A stretch of 64,000 nucleotides of DNA, from positions 496,001-560,000 of the forward strand of contig NZ_AP025739.1 in NCBI RefSeq assembly GCF_003574315.2, written 5' to 3'. The first letter of the stretch is position 1; every line of letters starts with the position of its first letter. Source of the DNA: Capsulimonas corticalis. GTDB lineage: Bacteria > Armatimonadota > Armatimonadia > Armatimonadales > Capsulimonadaceae. The notes below the pieces were generated by a model. It saw only the letters and a program-made list of their open reading frames with translations, was not told the DNA's origin and searched no databases. The position numbers and the translations under genes were made by a program. Below, piece by piece: positions 16,097 to 24,802 of the stretch.

Positions 16097-16172
16097 TCAC
16101 AGTACCAAAGACACCGGCGGACGAGTGCGGGTTCAACGCGGGAGAAAATTGGGATCCAGGCGAAAAGCAAAG

Positions 16173-16196
16173 GGCCTATCCAATGGCGGATAGGCC
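16173..16196 (-). terminator. Rho-independent terminator of the GGDEF/EAL gene
   Basis: GGCCTATCC and its complement pair around a 6-nt loop. On the minus strand the hairpin is followed by CTTTGCTTTTC. It lies between the GGDEF/EAL stop (16273) and the sigma start, and so separates the sigma-polymerase operon from the upstream gene. Confidence 0.75.
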
Positions 16197-16272
16197 GGAA
16201 CGTCGTGAGTTTGCGATGGGAGCATTGTCCAAGATGATACTCGGAATCACTCGATTTCCGCCCCTCTGGAAA

Positions 16273-18450
16273 TTACGGAGTTACGGGGACGCCTTGACGG
16301 AGCGTCTGGGCGACGGCCGTTGGCGGCAGTGGTTTCGCGATCAGGTAACCCTGGACAAAATCGACATCCAGCTTCCGCAGCATCGCCAGCTGCGCCTCCG
16401 TCTCCACCCCTTCGCAGGTGACCTCCATCCCCAGCGAGCGCGCCATTCCCACGATGGACCGGATGACGACTTCGTCCTCCCGCTGCCTGCCGATCTGGCT
16501 GATGAAGAACCGATCGATCTTTACGGTATTGACGGGCAGGCGCAGCAAATACGCGATGGACGAGTAGCCGGTCCCAAAATCGTCAATCGCCAGCCTCACC
16601 CCGAGATGCTTGAGCGCCGCGAACTTTTCAATCATCGCCTCGGCGTCGAACATCATCACGGTTTCCGTGATTTCGATCTTGACATGCCGGGGCTCCGTGC
16701 CGGTTTCGTGGAGGATCGCGCTGATTTGGCTGACGAAGTTCGGCTGGCGAAGCTGGGTAAGTGAGACATTGACGGCGATCATCAGATCGGGGTTCGCGCC
16801 GGCGTCCGCGATCCAGCGCCGGCGCTCCGCGCAGGCTTCCCGCAGCACCCAGAGCCCCAAGGGAATGATGAGACCGGTCTCTTCGGCGATGGGGATGAAC
16901 TTTGTGGGCGGCACGAGGCCGAGGCGCGGATGGCTCCAGCGGGCAAGCGCCTCAAACTCGGTGATTTCTCCGTTCCGGGCGCGAACGATCGGCTGATAAT
17001 CGAGGGTAAGCTCGCCGTTCGAAATCGCTTTGCGCAGATCGCCTTCGAGCTCCAGCCGCTCGACCGCCTGCGCGTTCATGGAGGGGTCAAATAACGCAAA
17101 GCCCGCCTTGCCGGCCGTCTTCGCCTGGTACATGGCCGTATCGGCGTTCCGGATCAGCTCCTCGGACAGCTCATTTTCACTGTGTCCGATCGCGACTCCC
17201 ATACTGACGGTCGGGGTGACATCGCGGCCGGAGATACAGAGCGGATGCTTGAAGCTCTCCAGAATGCGCTCCGCCACGAACAGGGCGTCCGTGGAGTGGT
17301 TAAGATCCTCCAGCAGCACGGTAAACTCATCACCGCCAAACCGGGCCACGGTGTCGCCGGGGCGGACACAGGTCAGCAGCCGCTCCGTGATCGCGATCAA
17401 AAGCCGGTCGCCGGCGCCGTGCCCCATGGCGTCGTTGACGACTTTAAAGTTGTCGACATCCAGCATGATCACCGCATTCGGCCGGCTCGTCCGGCGCATA
17501 TTCGCCAGCGCCCGGTTCACCCGGTCCATAAACAGCACTCGGTTAGGCAGCGAGGTGAGCGTATCGTGGAGCGCTTGATGCGCGAGCTCGTGTTCGAGCC
17601 GCTTGCGATCGGTGATGTCCGTGGCGATCCCCAGCGTGTAATGCCTGCCGGTCAGCGCGGAATAGATCGGCTTCTTGACGGTCTGGAGCCAGCGCACGCG
17701 TCCGCTCTGGTCGATGATGCGGGCATCGAAGACGCCGCTGGCGCGCCCCGGCGCGGCGGCGTCCAAATGGGACAGGACGCCGTAATCCCCGGAAGGATCC
17801 AGATCGCACGCGCGCTGGCCGATAAACGTATCGGCGTCCGCTCCGCACAGAGCGGACGCCGCGCGGTTCACCAGACAAAATGCGTCATGCTCATCCGTGA
17901 CAAAGATCGCATTGGGATCGGTGTCGATGATGTCGCGCAGAAACGCATGCTCCAGCGTGAGCGCCTCTTCCGCGCGCCGGCGGCCCGTCGCATCGCACAG
18001 AACGCCGACCAGCGCCCAGCCTTCGGCCCCCTCCATCAAACGCGCCCGGACTTCCACCGTGCGGGGATCGCCGTCTTTGGTCCGGATGTTCAGCTCGCGG
18101 CCCTCACACTTCTGGCCGCGCAAAGCGCGCGTGAAGATCTCGAAACTCGACGCCCGATCACTCTCCTCCACGACCTCCAGGAAGCTGCGGCCGAGGCTCT
18201 CGTCCACCCCATAACCGGTCAGCCGCGTCCAGGCGGAGTTGAGAAAGACCCACCGCCCCTGAGAGTCCAATTGGAAGATCACATCGGTCGCCTGCTCGGC
18301 GATATGCTGATAGCGCTCCTCCAGATCACGCAGAGTCTCTTTGAGCTGGCGCACCACCTCGGTCACTTGTTTGACGATGTGCTGATAGCGGTCCTCGGTA
18401 TCGCGAAGGGTGTGCTTGAGGCGGTCGAAACTGTCGTTGATCGTGGGCAT
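16273..18450 (-). CDS. PAS-PAS-GGDEF-EAL c-di-GMP turnover protein
   Basis: A 725-residue cytoplasmic protein. It has a coiled-coil start with an internal duplication (LRDTEDRYQHI and LRDLEERYQHI, about 35 residues apart), two PAS domains (about 50-165 and 175-300), a GGDEF domain (about 305-465) with intact RFGGDEF and an RPGD inhibitory site, and an EAL domain (about 475-720) with FEALARW and DDFGTGYSS. It could both make and degrade c-di-GMP. ATG 18450 was chosen from GGGAG 7 bp upstream. It is transcribed toward, but terminated before, the sigma-polymerase operon. Confidence 0.92.
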   Translation of the reverse strand: MPTINDSFDRLKHTLRDTEDRYQHIVKQVTEVVRQLKETLRDLEERYQHIAEQATDVIFQLDSQGRWVFLNSAWTRLTGYGVDESLGRSFLEVVEESDRASSFEIFTRALRGQKCEGRELNIRTKDGDPRTVEVRARLMEGAEGWALVGVLCDATGRRRAEEALTLEHAFLRDIIDTDPNAIFVTDEHDAFCLVNRAASALCGADADTFIGQRACDLDPSGDYGVLSHLDAAAPGRASGVFDARIIDQSGRVRWLQTVKKPIYSALTGRHYTLGIATDITDRKRLEHELAHQALHDTLTSLPNRVLFMDRVNRALANMRRTSRPNAVIMLDVDNFKVVNDAMGHGAGDRLLIAITERLLTCVRPGDTVARFGGDEFTVLLEDLNHSTDALFVAERILESFKHPLCISGRDVTPTVSMGVAIGHSENELSEELIRNADTAMYQAKTAGKAGFALFDPSMNAQAVERLELEGDLRKAISNGELTLDYQPIVRARNGEITEFEALARWSHPRLGLVPPTKFIPIAEETGLIIPLGLWVLREACAERRRWIADAGANPDLMIAVNVSLTQLRQPNFVSQISAILHETGTEPRHVKIEITETVMMFDAEAMIEKFAALKHLGVRLAIDDFGTGYSSIAYLLRLPVNTVKIDRFFISQIGRQREDEVVIRSIVGMARSLGMEVTCEGVETEAQLAMLRKLDVDFVQGYLIAKPLPPTAVAQTLRQGVPVTP

Positions 18451-18824
18451 GGTGAAACTCCCTGAAACGATCGCGCTGGAGATGGCTCGGCAATACAATC
18501 ATAAAGCGCCTGATGGATACAAGCGAGCTGGCTGCGATCACAGTAAGATTATGCGTGTTTTCCCGAAACAGCGCATCGCCCCTTAGGGTGAGATCCACGG
18601 AAGCGCGGGGTGATTTTCCTGGTAAGAAAACGGATAGGATTTCGAGGATTTCACGTCGAATAATCCCGTATCGATCTCTTATGTCTGGAAATACTCATCT
18701 TTTTTGCCCGATCGCCGATGAGATCACGCAACTGCCCGTCGCGACGACGTCCTGAGATAGCCCACCCCATGATGCTGAAAACACCATCCGCCGCTCCGCC
18801 GCAGCACGCAACCAGGAGAAGGCG
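18451..18824. other. Divergent intergenic region
   Basis: 374 bp between the GGDEF/EAL gene and the divergent REC-TPR-LuxR gene. It should hold both promoters. I see no -35/-10 pair good enough to call, no RNA gene and no strong repeat. Confidence 0.4.
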
Positions 18825-20918
18825 ATGAAAAAGGGCATGATCCTGGCGGCCGACGATACCGGGGAATCCCTGCGCCTGCTGACGCAGGTCCTGAACAAGG
18901 AAGGTTACCTCGTACACCCGGCAAGCAGCGGAGAGCTCGCGCTTGCGTCCGCCAGGGCGAACCCTCCGGAGCTCATTCTGCTGGATATCCACATGGCGGG
19001 CATGAATGGGTTCGACGTCTGCCGCCGTCTGAAGATCCAGCCCGAGACGCGCAACGTGCCGGTGGTCTTCCTGAGCGCGACAACGGATATCGAGGAGCGC
19101 GTGGAGGGGCTTCGCCTGGGCGCCGTCGACTTCGTCTCCAAGCCGTTCCGCACGGAAGAATTGCTGGCGCGAGTCGAGACGCATCTGGAGCTTGGCAGGC
19201 TGCGCGCGAATCTGGAAAAGGTCGTGAACGAGCGCACCATGAAGCTTCAGGTGGTGACCGAGATGATCTCCATTCCGGTCAAGCAGGCGATCGAATCTCA
19301 GGATTGGAGTCTGGTCCTGCGGCTCTTCGAGCCGACCGCGTTCGTGATGCTGCTTTGGGAGGAAGAATCGCGGGAGTGGCTGCTCAATCTCCCCCAGGCC
19401 GCTATCGACGCCGAGCCGGGGCTGGCGTTCTGGCGCTCCTACGTTCTGCTGGGATTCGGCAGAGTCGGCGCGGCGGAAGCCATCGCGGAGCAGGCGGACA
19501 TTCAATGTGAACGCTCGGACCGTTCGCGGGACCAGTGGCGGATTCGGTCCGTGCGCGCAAAAGCCGCCGAGCTGCGCGGCGACGGCCCCAGCGCGGTCAG
19601 TCTGGCGGGCGAAGGACTGGAGCTCGCCGCCCGCCTTGGCTTTGAAGAACGTCCGCTTGGTTATTTGTGGCTGGGAAGCGCCTATTGCATGTCGGGCCAG
19701 CCGATGCGCGGCGAGGAGATGTTTCGCACCGCGTGCTCGATGTGCGAGCGGCTGGAAGGCTCGCGCCGCTGGCTCACCCCCGTTTGTTACAGTTGGTACG
19801 GTCGCTCTCTCTACCTTCAGGGACGCTTGAACGACGCCCTCGCGGTCTGCCGCCAGTCGTTTTCGCTGGAGCGTCAGTACGGCGGACCGACCGTCGCGAT
19901 CAGCTACATGCTGGAAGCGGATATCCTGATCGGCCGAAATCTCCTGGATGTGGCGCAGCAGTCGCTGGAAAAAGCCCTGGATGTGAATGGGTCGCTCGAC
20001 CAGTGGTTCTCGCAGCCGAACTCATGGCTGACCGCCGCCGTCTTCCGTTATGCGCGCGGAGACGTTCGCCAAGGCGACCACGTGGTCGACGATCTCGTGG
20101 AGTGGGCGCGCCGAAACAACGCGCCGGCCGTCAAGGAGAAAGCGGAGGCGATCCGCGTTAATTACTGGCTCAAAGAAGGACAGATCGAACGCGCCTGGCT
20201 GTGGTCCATCGAACGCAAATTGACGGCGGAGAACGATTTTGCATACGCGCAGGAGCCGACTTATCTGGCGCTCGCGCGCCTGTACGCGCATCGCGGCGCG
20301 AATACGGGAGACGCAAGCCTCCTCGACCGCGCGATCTCCCTGCTCGGCCGATTGCGCCGGAGCGCCGAGACGGACGGGCGCATGGGGCACGCCCTGTCGG
20401 CGCTGATCGTGGAGACGCTCGCCATCGCGCAGTCCGGTCGCCTGGACGACGCGCTAGCTTCCTTGGAGCGCTGCCTGACCATGGCGATCCCGGAAAGCGC
20501 ATTCCGGGCGTTTCTGGATGAAGGGCCGATGATGTTCGATCTTCTCCAAACCGCCGCCGCGCGCGGCGTGCTGCGGGAGACGACCACGGGGCTCAGCGCG
20601 ATGTTCCAAAGCCCCCTCGCGAGCGCCCGGCCCTCCGGCGCGTTCGGATATCGCCCTTCGCCCTCCCAGCCGCAATCCGCGAAATCCAGCCTCGACCTGG
20701 ACCGAACGCTCCAGCTGATCAATCCATTGACCGACCGGGAGTTCGAGCTGCTCAATCTCATCGCCGCCGGCCTCACCAACGCCAGCCTCGCCGATTCGCT
20801 TTTTATCTCGAACAACACCGTCAAAACCCACGTCAAGCACCTGTATCAAAAGCTCAACGCCTCCACGCGCACCGAAGCCGTCGCGCGCGCGCGGTCGCTG
20901 GGCCTCCTCGCCAACTAA
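18825..20918 (+). CDS. Response regulator with REC, TPR-like and LuxR-type HTH domains
   Basis: A 697-residue protein. A receiver domain (about 1-120) has Asp54 (LILLDIHM) and Lys in VSKPF. A helical TPR/MalT-like region (about 130-600) follows, and a C-terminal GerE/LuxR HTH (about 630-695: LTDREFELLNLIAAGLTNA, ISNNTVKTHVKHLYQKL). The middle resembles the MalT/LAL helical repeats that bind ligand or partner. AGGAG lies upstream of ATG 18825. It is convergent with a hybrid kinase gene 19 bp away. The whole layout is shared with the protein encoded at 24803-26851, so the two are paralogues. Confidence 0.9.
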   Translation: MKKGMILAADDTGESLRLLTQVLNKEGYLVHPASSGELALASARANPPELILLDIHMAGMNGFDVCRRLKIQPETRNVPVVFLSATTDIEERVEGLRLGAVDFVSKPFRTEELLARVETHLELGRLRANLEKVVNERTMKLQVVTEMISIPVKQAIESQDWSLVLRLFEPTAFVMLLWEEESREWLLNLPQAAIDAEPGLAFWRSYVLLGFGRVGAAEAIAEQADIQCERSDRSRDQWRIRSVRAKAAELRGDGPSAVSLAGEGLELAARLGFEERPLGYLWLGSAYCMSGQPMRGEEMFRTACSMCERLEGSRRWLTPVCYSWYGRSLYLQGRLNDALAVCRQSFSLERQYGGPTVAISYMLEADILIGRNLLDVAQQSLEKALDVNGSLDQWFSQPNSWLTAAVFRYARGDVRQGDHVVDDLVEWARRNNAPAVKEKAEAIRVNYWLKEGQIERAWLWSIERKLTAENDFAYAQEPTYLALARLYAHRGANTGDASLLDRAISLLGRLRRSAETDGRMGHALSALIVETLAIAQSGRLDDALASLERCLTMAIPESAFRAFLDEGPMMFDLLQTAAARGVLRETTTGLSAMFQSPLASARPSGAFGYRPSPSQPQSAKSSLDLDRTLQLINPLTDREFELLNLIAAGLTNASLADSLFISNNTVKTHVKHLYQKLNASTRTEAVARARSLGLLAN

Positions 20919-20937
20919 CGTCTCGGGTTCCCGCCGT

Positions 20938-23760
20938 TCACCCCTCGGCTCCGTCCTGCAGCGCCTGAAGCATCGACGTGTAAGCGAACGCTTCGGCGTG
21001 CTCGCTCAGAGTCTTCCCGACGGCGGGATTCCGTTCGGAGATCTGCTGGATGATCGCGGAAATCTGGCGCGTGTCGAGCGCCAGAATCGCGTCTTTGAGT
21101 TCTTCCTTCAATTCCGCAGGGAGGGCCGCGATCGCGTCCACGGAAAGCAGCCCATGACCGGCTGGCTCCGTCGCGATCTCTTCGTATTTATATTGGACGC
21201 CGAGCAGGCGGGACATACACTCAAAGATCTCACTCGGTCGAAACGGCTTGCCGATACAATCGTCCATCCCCGCCGCAAGCACTTCGTCCTGCTCGCTGGA
21301 AAAGGCGGAAGCGGTCAGGCCGGCGATCCGGACTTCTCGTCCGCCTTCCATCGCCCGAATGCGTTGGGTCGCCTCAATCCCATCCATCACTGGCATGCGC
21401 CGGTCCATCCAGATAAAGTCCGGGCGCCAGCTTTGAAATTGCTCGACCGCCTTCGCGCCGTCGTCCACAACCCGGGTCTGGAAACCGATCCCCTCCAGCA
21501 GCAAATGCAGCAGGGTCGAGTTTTCGATCTGGTCTTCGACGATCAGCACTTTGTAGCTCGGCTGACCGGGCGCAAGCCCGATCACGCGCCCGCGATCGAT
21601 TTCCGCCGGCTTGACCGCGGAGCTTTCCCCCAATTGCGCGGGGATGGTCACCCGGAAACACGATCCCGCGCCGACGACGCTTTTCACGCGGATGGTTCCG
21701 CCCATGAGCTCCACGAACTGCTTCGTAATGGTGAGACCCAGGCCGGTTCCCTTTTGCTCGGTGGGAACGCCGGCTTGAAAGAACGGCTCAAAGATGTGCG
21801 CCTGATCTTCCGGGGAGATGCCAAATCCCGTATCCTCCACTTCGAAGATCAGATCCAGACGATCGGATTCGCCTGGGGCCGATTCGATTCGCAGAGTGAC
21901 GCCGCCATATTCGGAAAACTTGACCGCGTTGCCGAGCAGATTGATCAGGATGTGCCGCAGTTTCGCCTGATCGGCGCGCACCAGGCGCGGCAGCTGCGTG
22001 GATTGCTCCACGATCAGCGGCAGCCGCTTTTGCTGCGCGCGTCCCCGCATCATATCCGTGACATCCTGTATCGTGCGGATCAGGTCGAAGTCGGTCGGCT
22101 TCACGACTTCGCGCCCCGCTTCGATCCTGGCGACGTCCAGCACATCGTTGATCAGGCGCAGCAAATGGTCCCCGCTTCGGTTGATAATGTCCAGAGTCTT
22201 ATGCTGGTCCGGCGACAGGTCCGGCGACGTCAGCATCAAATAGGAAAATCCCAGAACGGCGTTCAGCGGAGTTCGCAGTTCATGGCTCATGTTCGCCAGG
22301 AATACGCTTTTGGCGAGATTGGCGGCGTCCGCCTGGTTTCGGGCCACGGTGAGCTCCACCGTTCGCTGCTGCACAAGGTCCTCTAGATGCTCCTGGTACT
22401 GCTGGAGAGTGCGCTCCGACTGCATCCGCTCGGTCATATCTCGAAACGTGCCTTCAACGGCTGCCGGCTGCCCTTGATCGTCGTAAACAAAATGGATATT
22501 GCAGTCGGCGTAGATCACGACTCCGTCTTTTCGCCGAAATTTCAGCGGGTAACTGTTGACCGCGCCGGCGCTTTTCAAAAGCGCAATCACCGCGCTGCGC
22601 TCGTCCGGGTCGATATAAATGTCGCGGCTCGTATTGAGCCCGATGATCTCTTCCGGCGATCCGTATCCCAGTAATTTTACCAAGGCCGGGTTGACGGAAA
22701 TAACGGTTCCCCCGATGCTCGCCATCATGTAGGAGTCTTCGATCGTTTCGAAAATCCTGCGGAATTTTTCTTCGCTGTCACGCACCGCGTTTTCCGCCTG
22801 CTTCCGGTCGGTGATATCCTGCGTCAGCACCATGCCGCATATGACTTGGCCGGAGCCGTCCCGGATCGGCGCCGCATGGACCGAGTACAGGCGATCGGCG
22901 AATGGGACTTCTTCAATGACGGAATCGCCCGCGAGCGCGGCGCGATACATCGGCTCCACAAGCCGGCAGGTATCAGGGGGCAGGGCTTCCCACAGCGTCT
23001 TTCCTTCCAGACCGGACTTCGATAGCCCGACTTCGCTCAGGCCGGTTCCCCCCGCCAGCGTGTAGCGCAGGTCCGCGTTGAACAGCATCACGGCGCCGTT
23101 GGGCAAGTTCTGCGCCAGCGCCCGATACCGCTCTTCGCTCTGCGCCAGCGCGAGCTCCGATGCGCGGCGCTGCTCGATCTCTTGATGGGCGCGCGCCAGC
23201 GCCTCCTGAATGCTCCTGAGCGCGATCGCCATGAGCACCGCCATCATCACGAATATGACGGAATAGCTTCCGGCCAGAGTAACCGGCGTGTGAACGACGC
23301 CCGTATCCATCAATCGCCCATGGATCTCCGCGAAGGCCAGGATCACGCTGCTGAGAATACTGATCGTCGTAAAAAAGACGAGAAAACGCCAACCTGACAG
23401 CAGGCCTGCGGAGGCGATCACGAGCATATACGCAGCCAGCGCGGGAGCGTGGACGCCATGCCCGGTAAATGCGCCCACCGTGAGCCAGAGCCACAGCAAG
23501 CTCAGAAAGATGAGCGTGGCGGATTCCAAATGACCGCGCCGATTCATCAAGAGGATGATGGACAAGATCGAGATCGCGCTGCCGTCCAGCCATACCCGGC
23601 GCCCGATCCCTCCCGCGAACAATGGCGTCAGGGTTCCCAGGAACAGCAGGGCAATGATGCTGACAAGCATCATATTCAGCATTTTGGAGCGGCGCGATTT
23701 TTCTTCGTCTTCAAATATAGGAGTATTCAAAAATCTATTCATTCCAGCCGTTCCGTCCAT
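20938..23760 (-). CDS. Membrane hybrid histidine kinase (TM-PAS-PAS-HisKA-HATPase-REC)
   Basis: 940 residues. An N-terminal membrane module of about six helices (about 25-185) is followed by two PAS domains (about 205-325, 330-450), a coiled coil, HisKA with His493 (NMSHELRTPLNAVLG), HATPase_c (LLGNAVKF, DTGFGI, GTGLGLTI) and a receiver with Asp786 (IWMDRRMP). A C-terminal tail of about 90 residues resembles a small helical Hpt-like or dimer segment but has no clear phospho-His. Starts at 23760 or 23742 are both possible. It lies downstream of a REC-ATPase gene on the same strand (15 bp gap), suggesting one operon from 29474 down to 20938. Confidence 0.9.
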   Translation of the reverse strand: MDGTAGMNRFLNTPIFEDEEKSRRSKMLNMMLVSIIALLFLGTLTPLFAGGIGRRVWLDGSAISILSIILLMNRRGHLESATLIFLSLLWLWLTVGAFTGHGVHAPALAAYMLVIASAGLLSGWRFLVFFTTISILSSVILAFAEIHGRLMDTGVVHTPVTLAGSYSVIFVMMAVLMAIALRSIQEALARAHQEIEQRRASELALAQSEERYRALAQNLPNGAVMLFNADLRYTLAGGTGLSEVGLSKSGLEGKTLWEALPPDTCRLVEPMYRAALAGDSVIEEVPFADRLYSVHAAPIRDGSGQVICGMVLTQDITDRKQAENAVRDSEEKFRRIFETIEDSYMMASIGGTVISVNPALVKLLGYGSPEEIIGLNTSRDIYIDPDERSAVIALLKSAGAVNSYPLKFRRKDGVVIYADCNIHFVYDDQGQPAAVEGTFRDMTERMQSERTLQQYQEHLEDLVQQRTVELTVARNQADAANLAKSVFLANMSHELRTPLNAVLGFSYLMLTSPDLSPDQHKTLDIINRSGDHLLRLINDVLDVARIEAGREVVKPTDFDLIRTIQDVTDMMRGRAQQKRLPLIVEQSTQLPRLVRADQAKLRHILINLLGNAVKFSEYGGVTLRIESAPGESDRLDLIFEVEDTGFGISPEDQAHIFEPFFQAGVPTEQKGTGLGLTITKQFVELMGGTIRVKSVVGAGSCFRVTIPAQLGESSAVKPAEIDRGRVIGLAPGQPSYKVLIVEDQIENSTLLHLLLEGIGFQTRVVDDGAKAVEQFQSWRPDFIWMDRRMPVMDGIEATQRIRAMEGGREVRIAGLTASAFSSEQDEVLAAGMDDCIGKPFRPSEIFECMSRLLGVQYKYEEIATEPAGHGLLSVDAIAALPAELKEELKDAILALDTRQISAIIQQISERNPAVGKTLSEHAEAFAYTSMLQALQDGAEG

Positions 23761-23775
23761 GCCGGCCTGCGGCGC

Positions 23776-24750
23776 CTACCGAAACATATCGGCGGGTTTT
23801 TCCGTATTTTGCTCCAGGACGACCGTCGTTCCCGTGGGACCGGTCCGGAGGAAAACGCGATCCGCCATGGACAGCATCATCTTCATGCCGTGGCCGAGCG
23901 TTCCCGCCGTCGTAAACCCTTTTTGCAGAGTCGCCTGCGGAAGGTTATCCAGGGAGATCCCCGGGCCGGAGTCATCGATTCGCACCTGGATCTTGTCGAT
24001 ATGATCCGCCGTGAAGATTCGGGCCACGCCGTTACCGGCGTGGACGACGGAATTCATTCCCGCCTCATGGGCTGCGGTCACGAGGTCGACGCCGCGCTCG
24101 TACGACAGACCGATATGACTGGCCGCTTCACGCGTTCGAATGCGCAGAGACCGGAGCCCGATCGTCGCCGACAGCGAGATCGGCTCTCCATACAGCGACA
24201 GCGGGCGCGGCAGATCCTCATCGCCCTGACAGAGCACCAGGGCGCCGCCCGTGACGCTCGACAGCATATCCCGTAAAAATCGCCGCTGCTGATGCGCGGT
24301 CAGACGAAGCTGTTCATTGGCCTCATGCAGCTCGGCGGTGCGTTCGGCGACAAGCTGCTCCAGCCGGGAGCGAAGCCGAGACAGCTCCAGATGGGTTTCG
24401 ACGCGCGCGCAGAGCTCCTCTCGCTGATACGGTTTCATAATGAAGTCCACCGCGCCCAGTCTCAGTCCCTCCACCCGCTCCTCTACCTCCGGGGTGGCGC
24501 TGATGAAGATGATCGGAATATCCCGCGTCGCCGCCGAAGCCTTGATCTGACGGCAGACCTCAAACCCGTCCATGCCCGGCATGCGGATATCCAGCAATAT
24601 CAATTCCGGAGAACGCACCGCGATGGATCCCAGCGCCAATTGCCCGCTGTCGGCGGGCCGCACATCGTATCCTTCCGCCATGAGTATGCTGGTCAACAGC
24701 TTTAAGGACTCCATCGTATCGTCGACCACTAAGATAGCGCCTCTGCTCAT
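23776..24750 (-). CDS. Response regulator fused to an RsbW-like ATPase
   Basis: 324 residues: a receiver domain (about 1-120; Asp in LILLDIRMPGMDG, Lys in IMKPY), a coiled coil (about 120-165), and a C-terminal GHKL domain (about 190-315) with EAGMNSVVHAG as N box, DDSGPGI as G1 and LGHGMKMM as G2. The ATPase is of the anti-sigma/RsbT type rather than a histidine kinase, so phosphorylation could control partner switching. GGAGAA precedes ATG 24750. It sits between two sensor-kinase sets. No STAS partner is adjacent; the stressosome operon at the start of the window is one candidate. Confidence 0.85.
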   Translation of the reverse strand: MSRGAILVVDDTMESLKLLTSILMAEGYDVRPADSGQLALGSIAVRSPELILLDIRMPGMDGFEVCRQIKASAATRDIPIIFISATPEVEERVEGLRLGAVDFIMKPYQREELCARVETHLELSRLRSRLEQLVAERTAELHEANEQLRLTAHQQRRFLRDMLSSVTGGALVLCQGDEDLPRPLSLYGEPISLSATIGLRSLRIRTREAASHIGLSYERGVDLVTAAHEAGMNSVVHAGNGVARIFTADHIDKIQVRIDDSGPGISLDNLPQATLQKGFTTAGTLGHGMKMMLSMADRVFLRTGPTGTTVVLEQNTEKPADMFR

Positions 24751-24802
24751 TCTCTATTCTCCACGCGGGAAAGGCTCACCCATCAAAAATTCCAAGATGA
24801 CT

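Noticed and set aside
16097-16160. Autoregulated ECF promoter upstream of the sigma gene
   Set aside because: A TGAACC and a GTCT occur at roughly the right distance on the minus strand, but neither matches a standard GGAAC/CGTC pair well and many similar pairs would occur by chance.
20938-21200. Hpt domain at the C-terminus of the hybrid kinases
   Set aside because: The tails are helical and of suitable length, but no conserved HxxKG-type phospho-histidine motif is visible.
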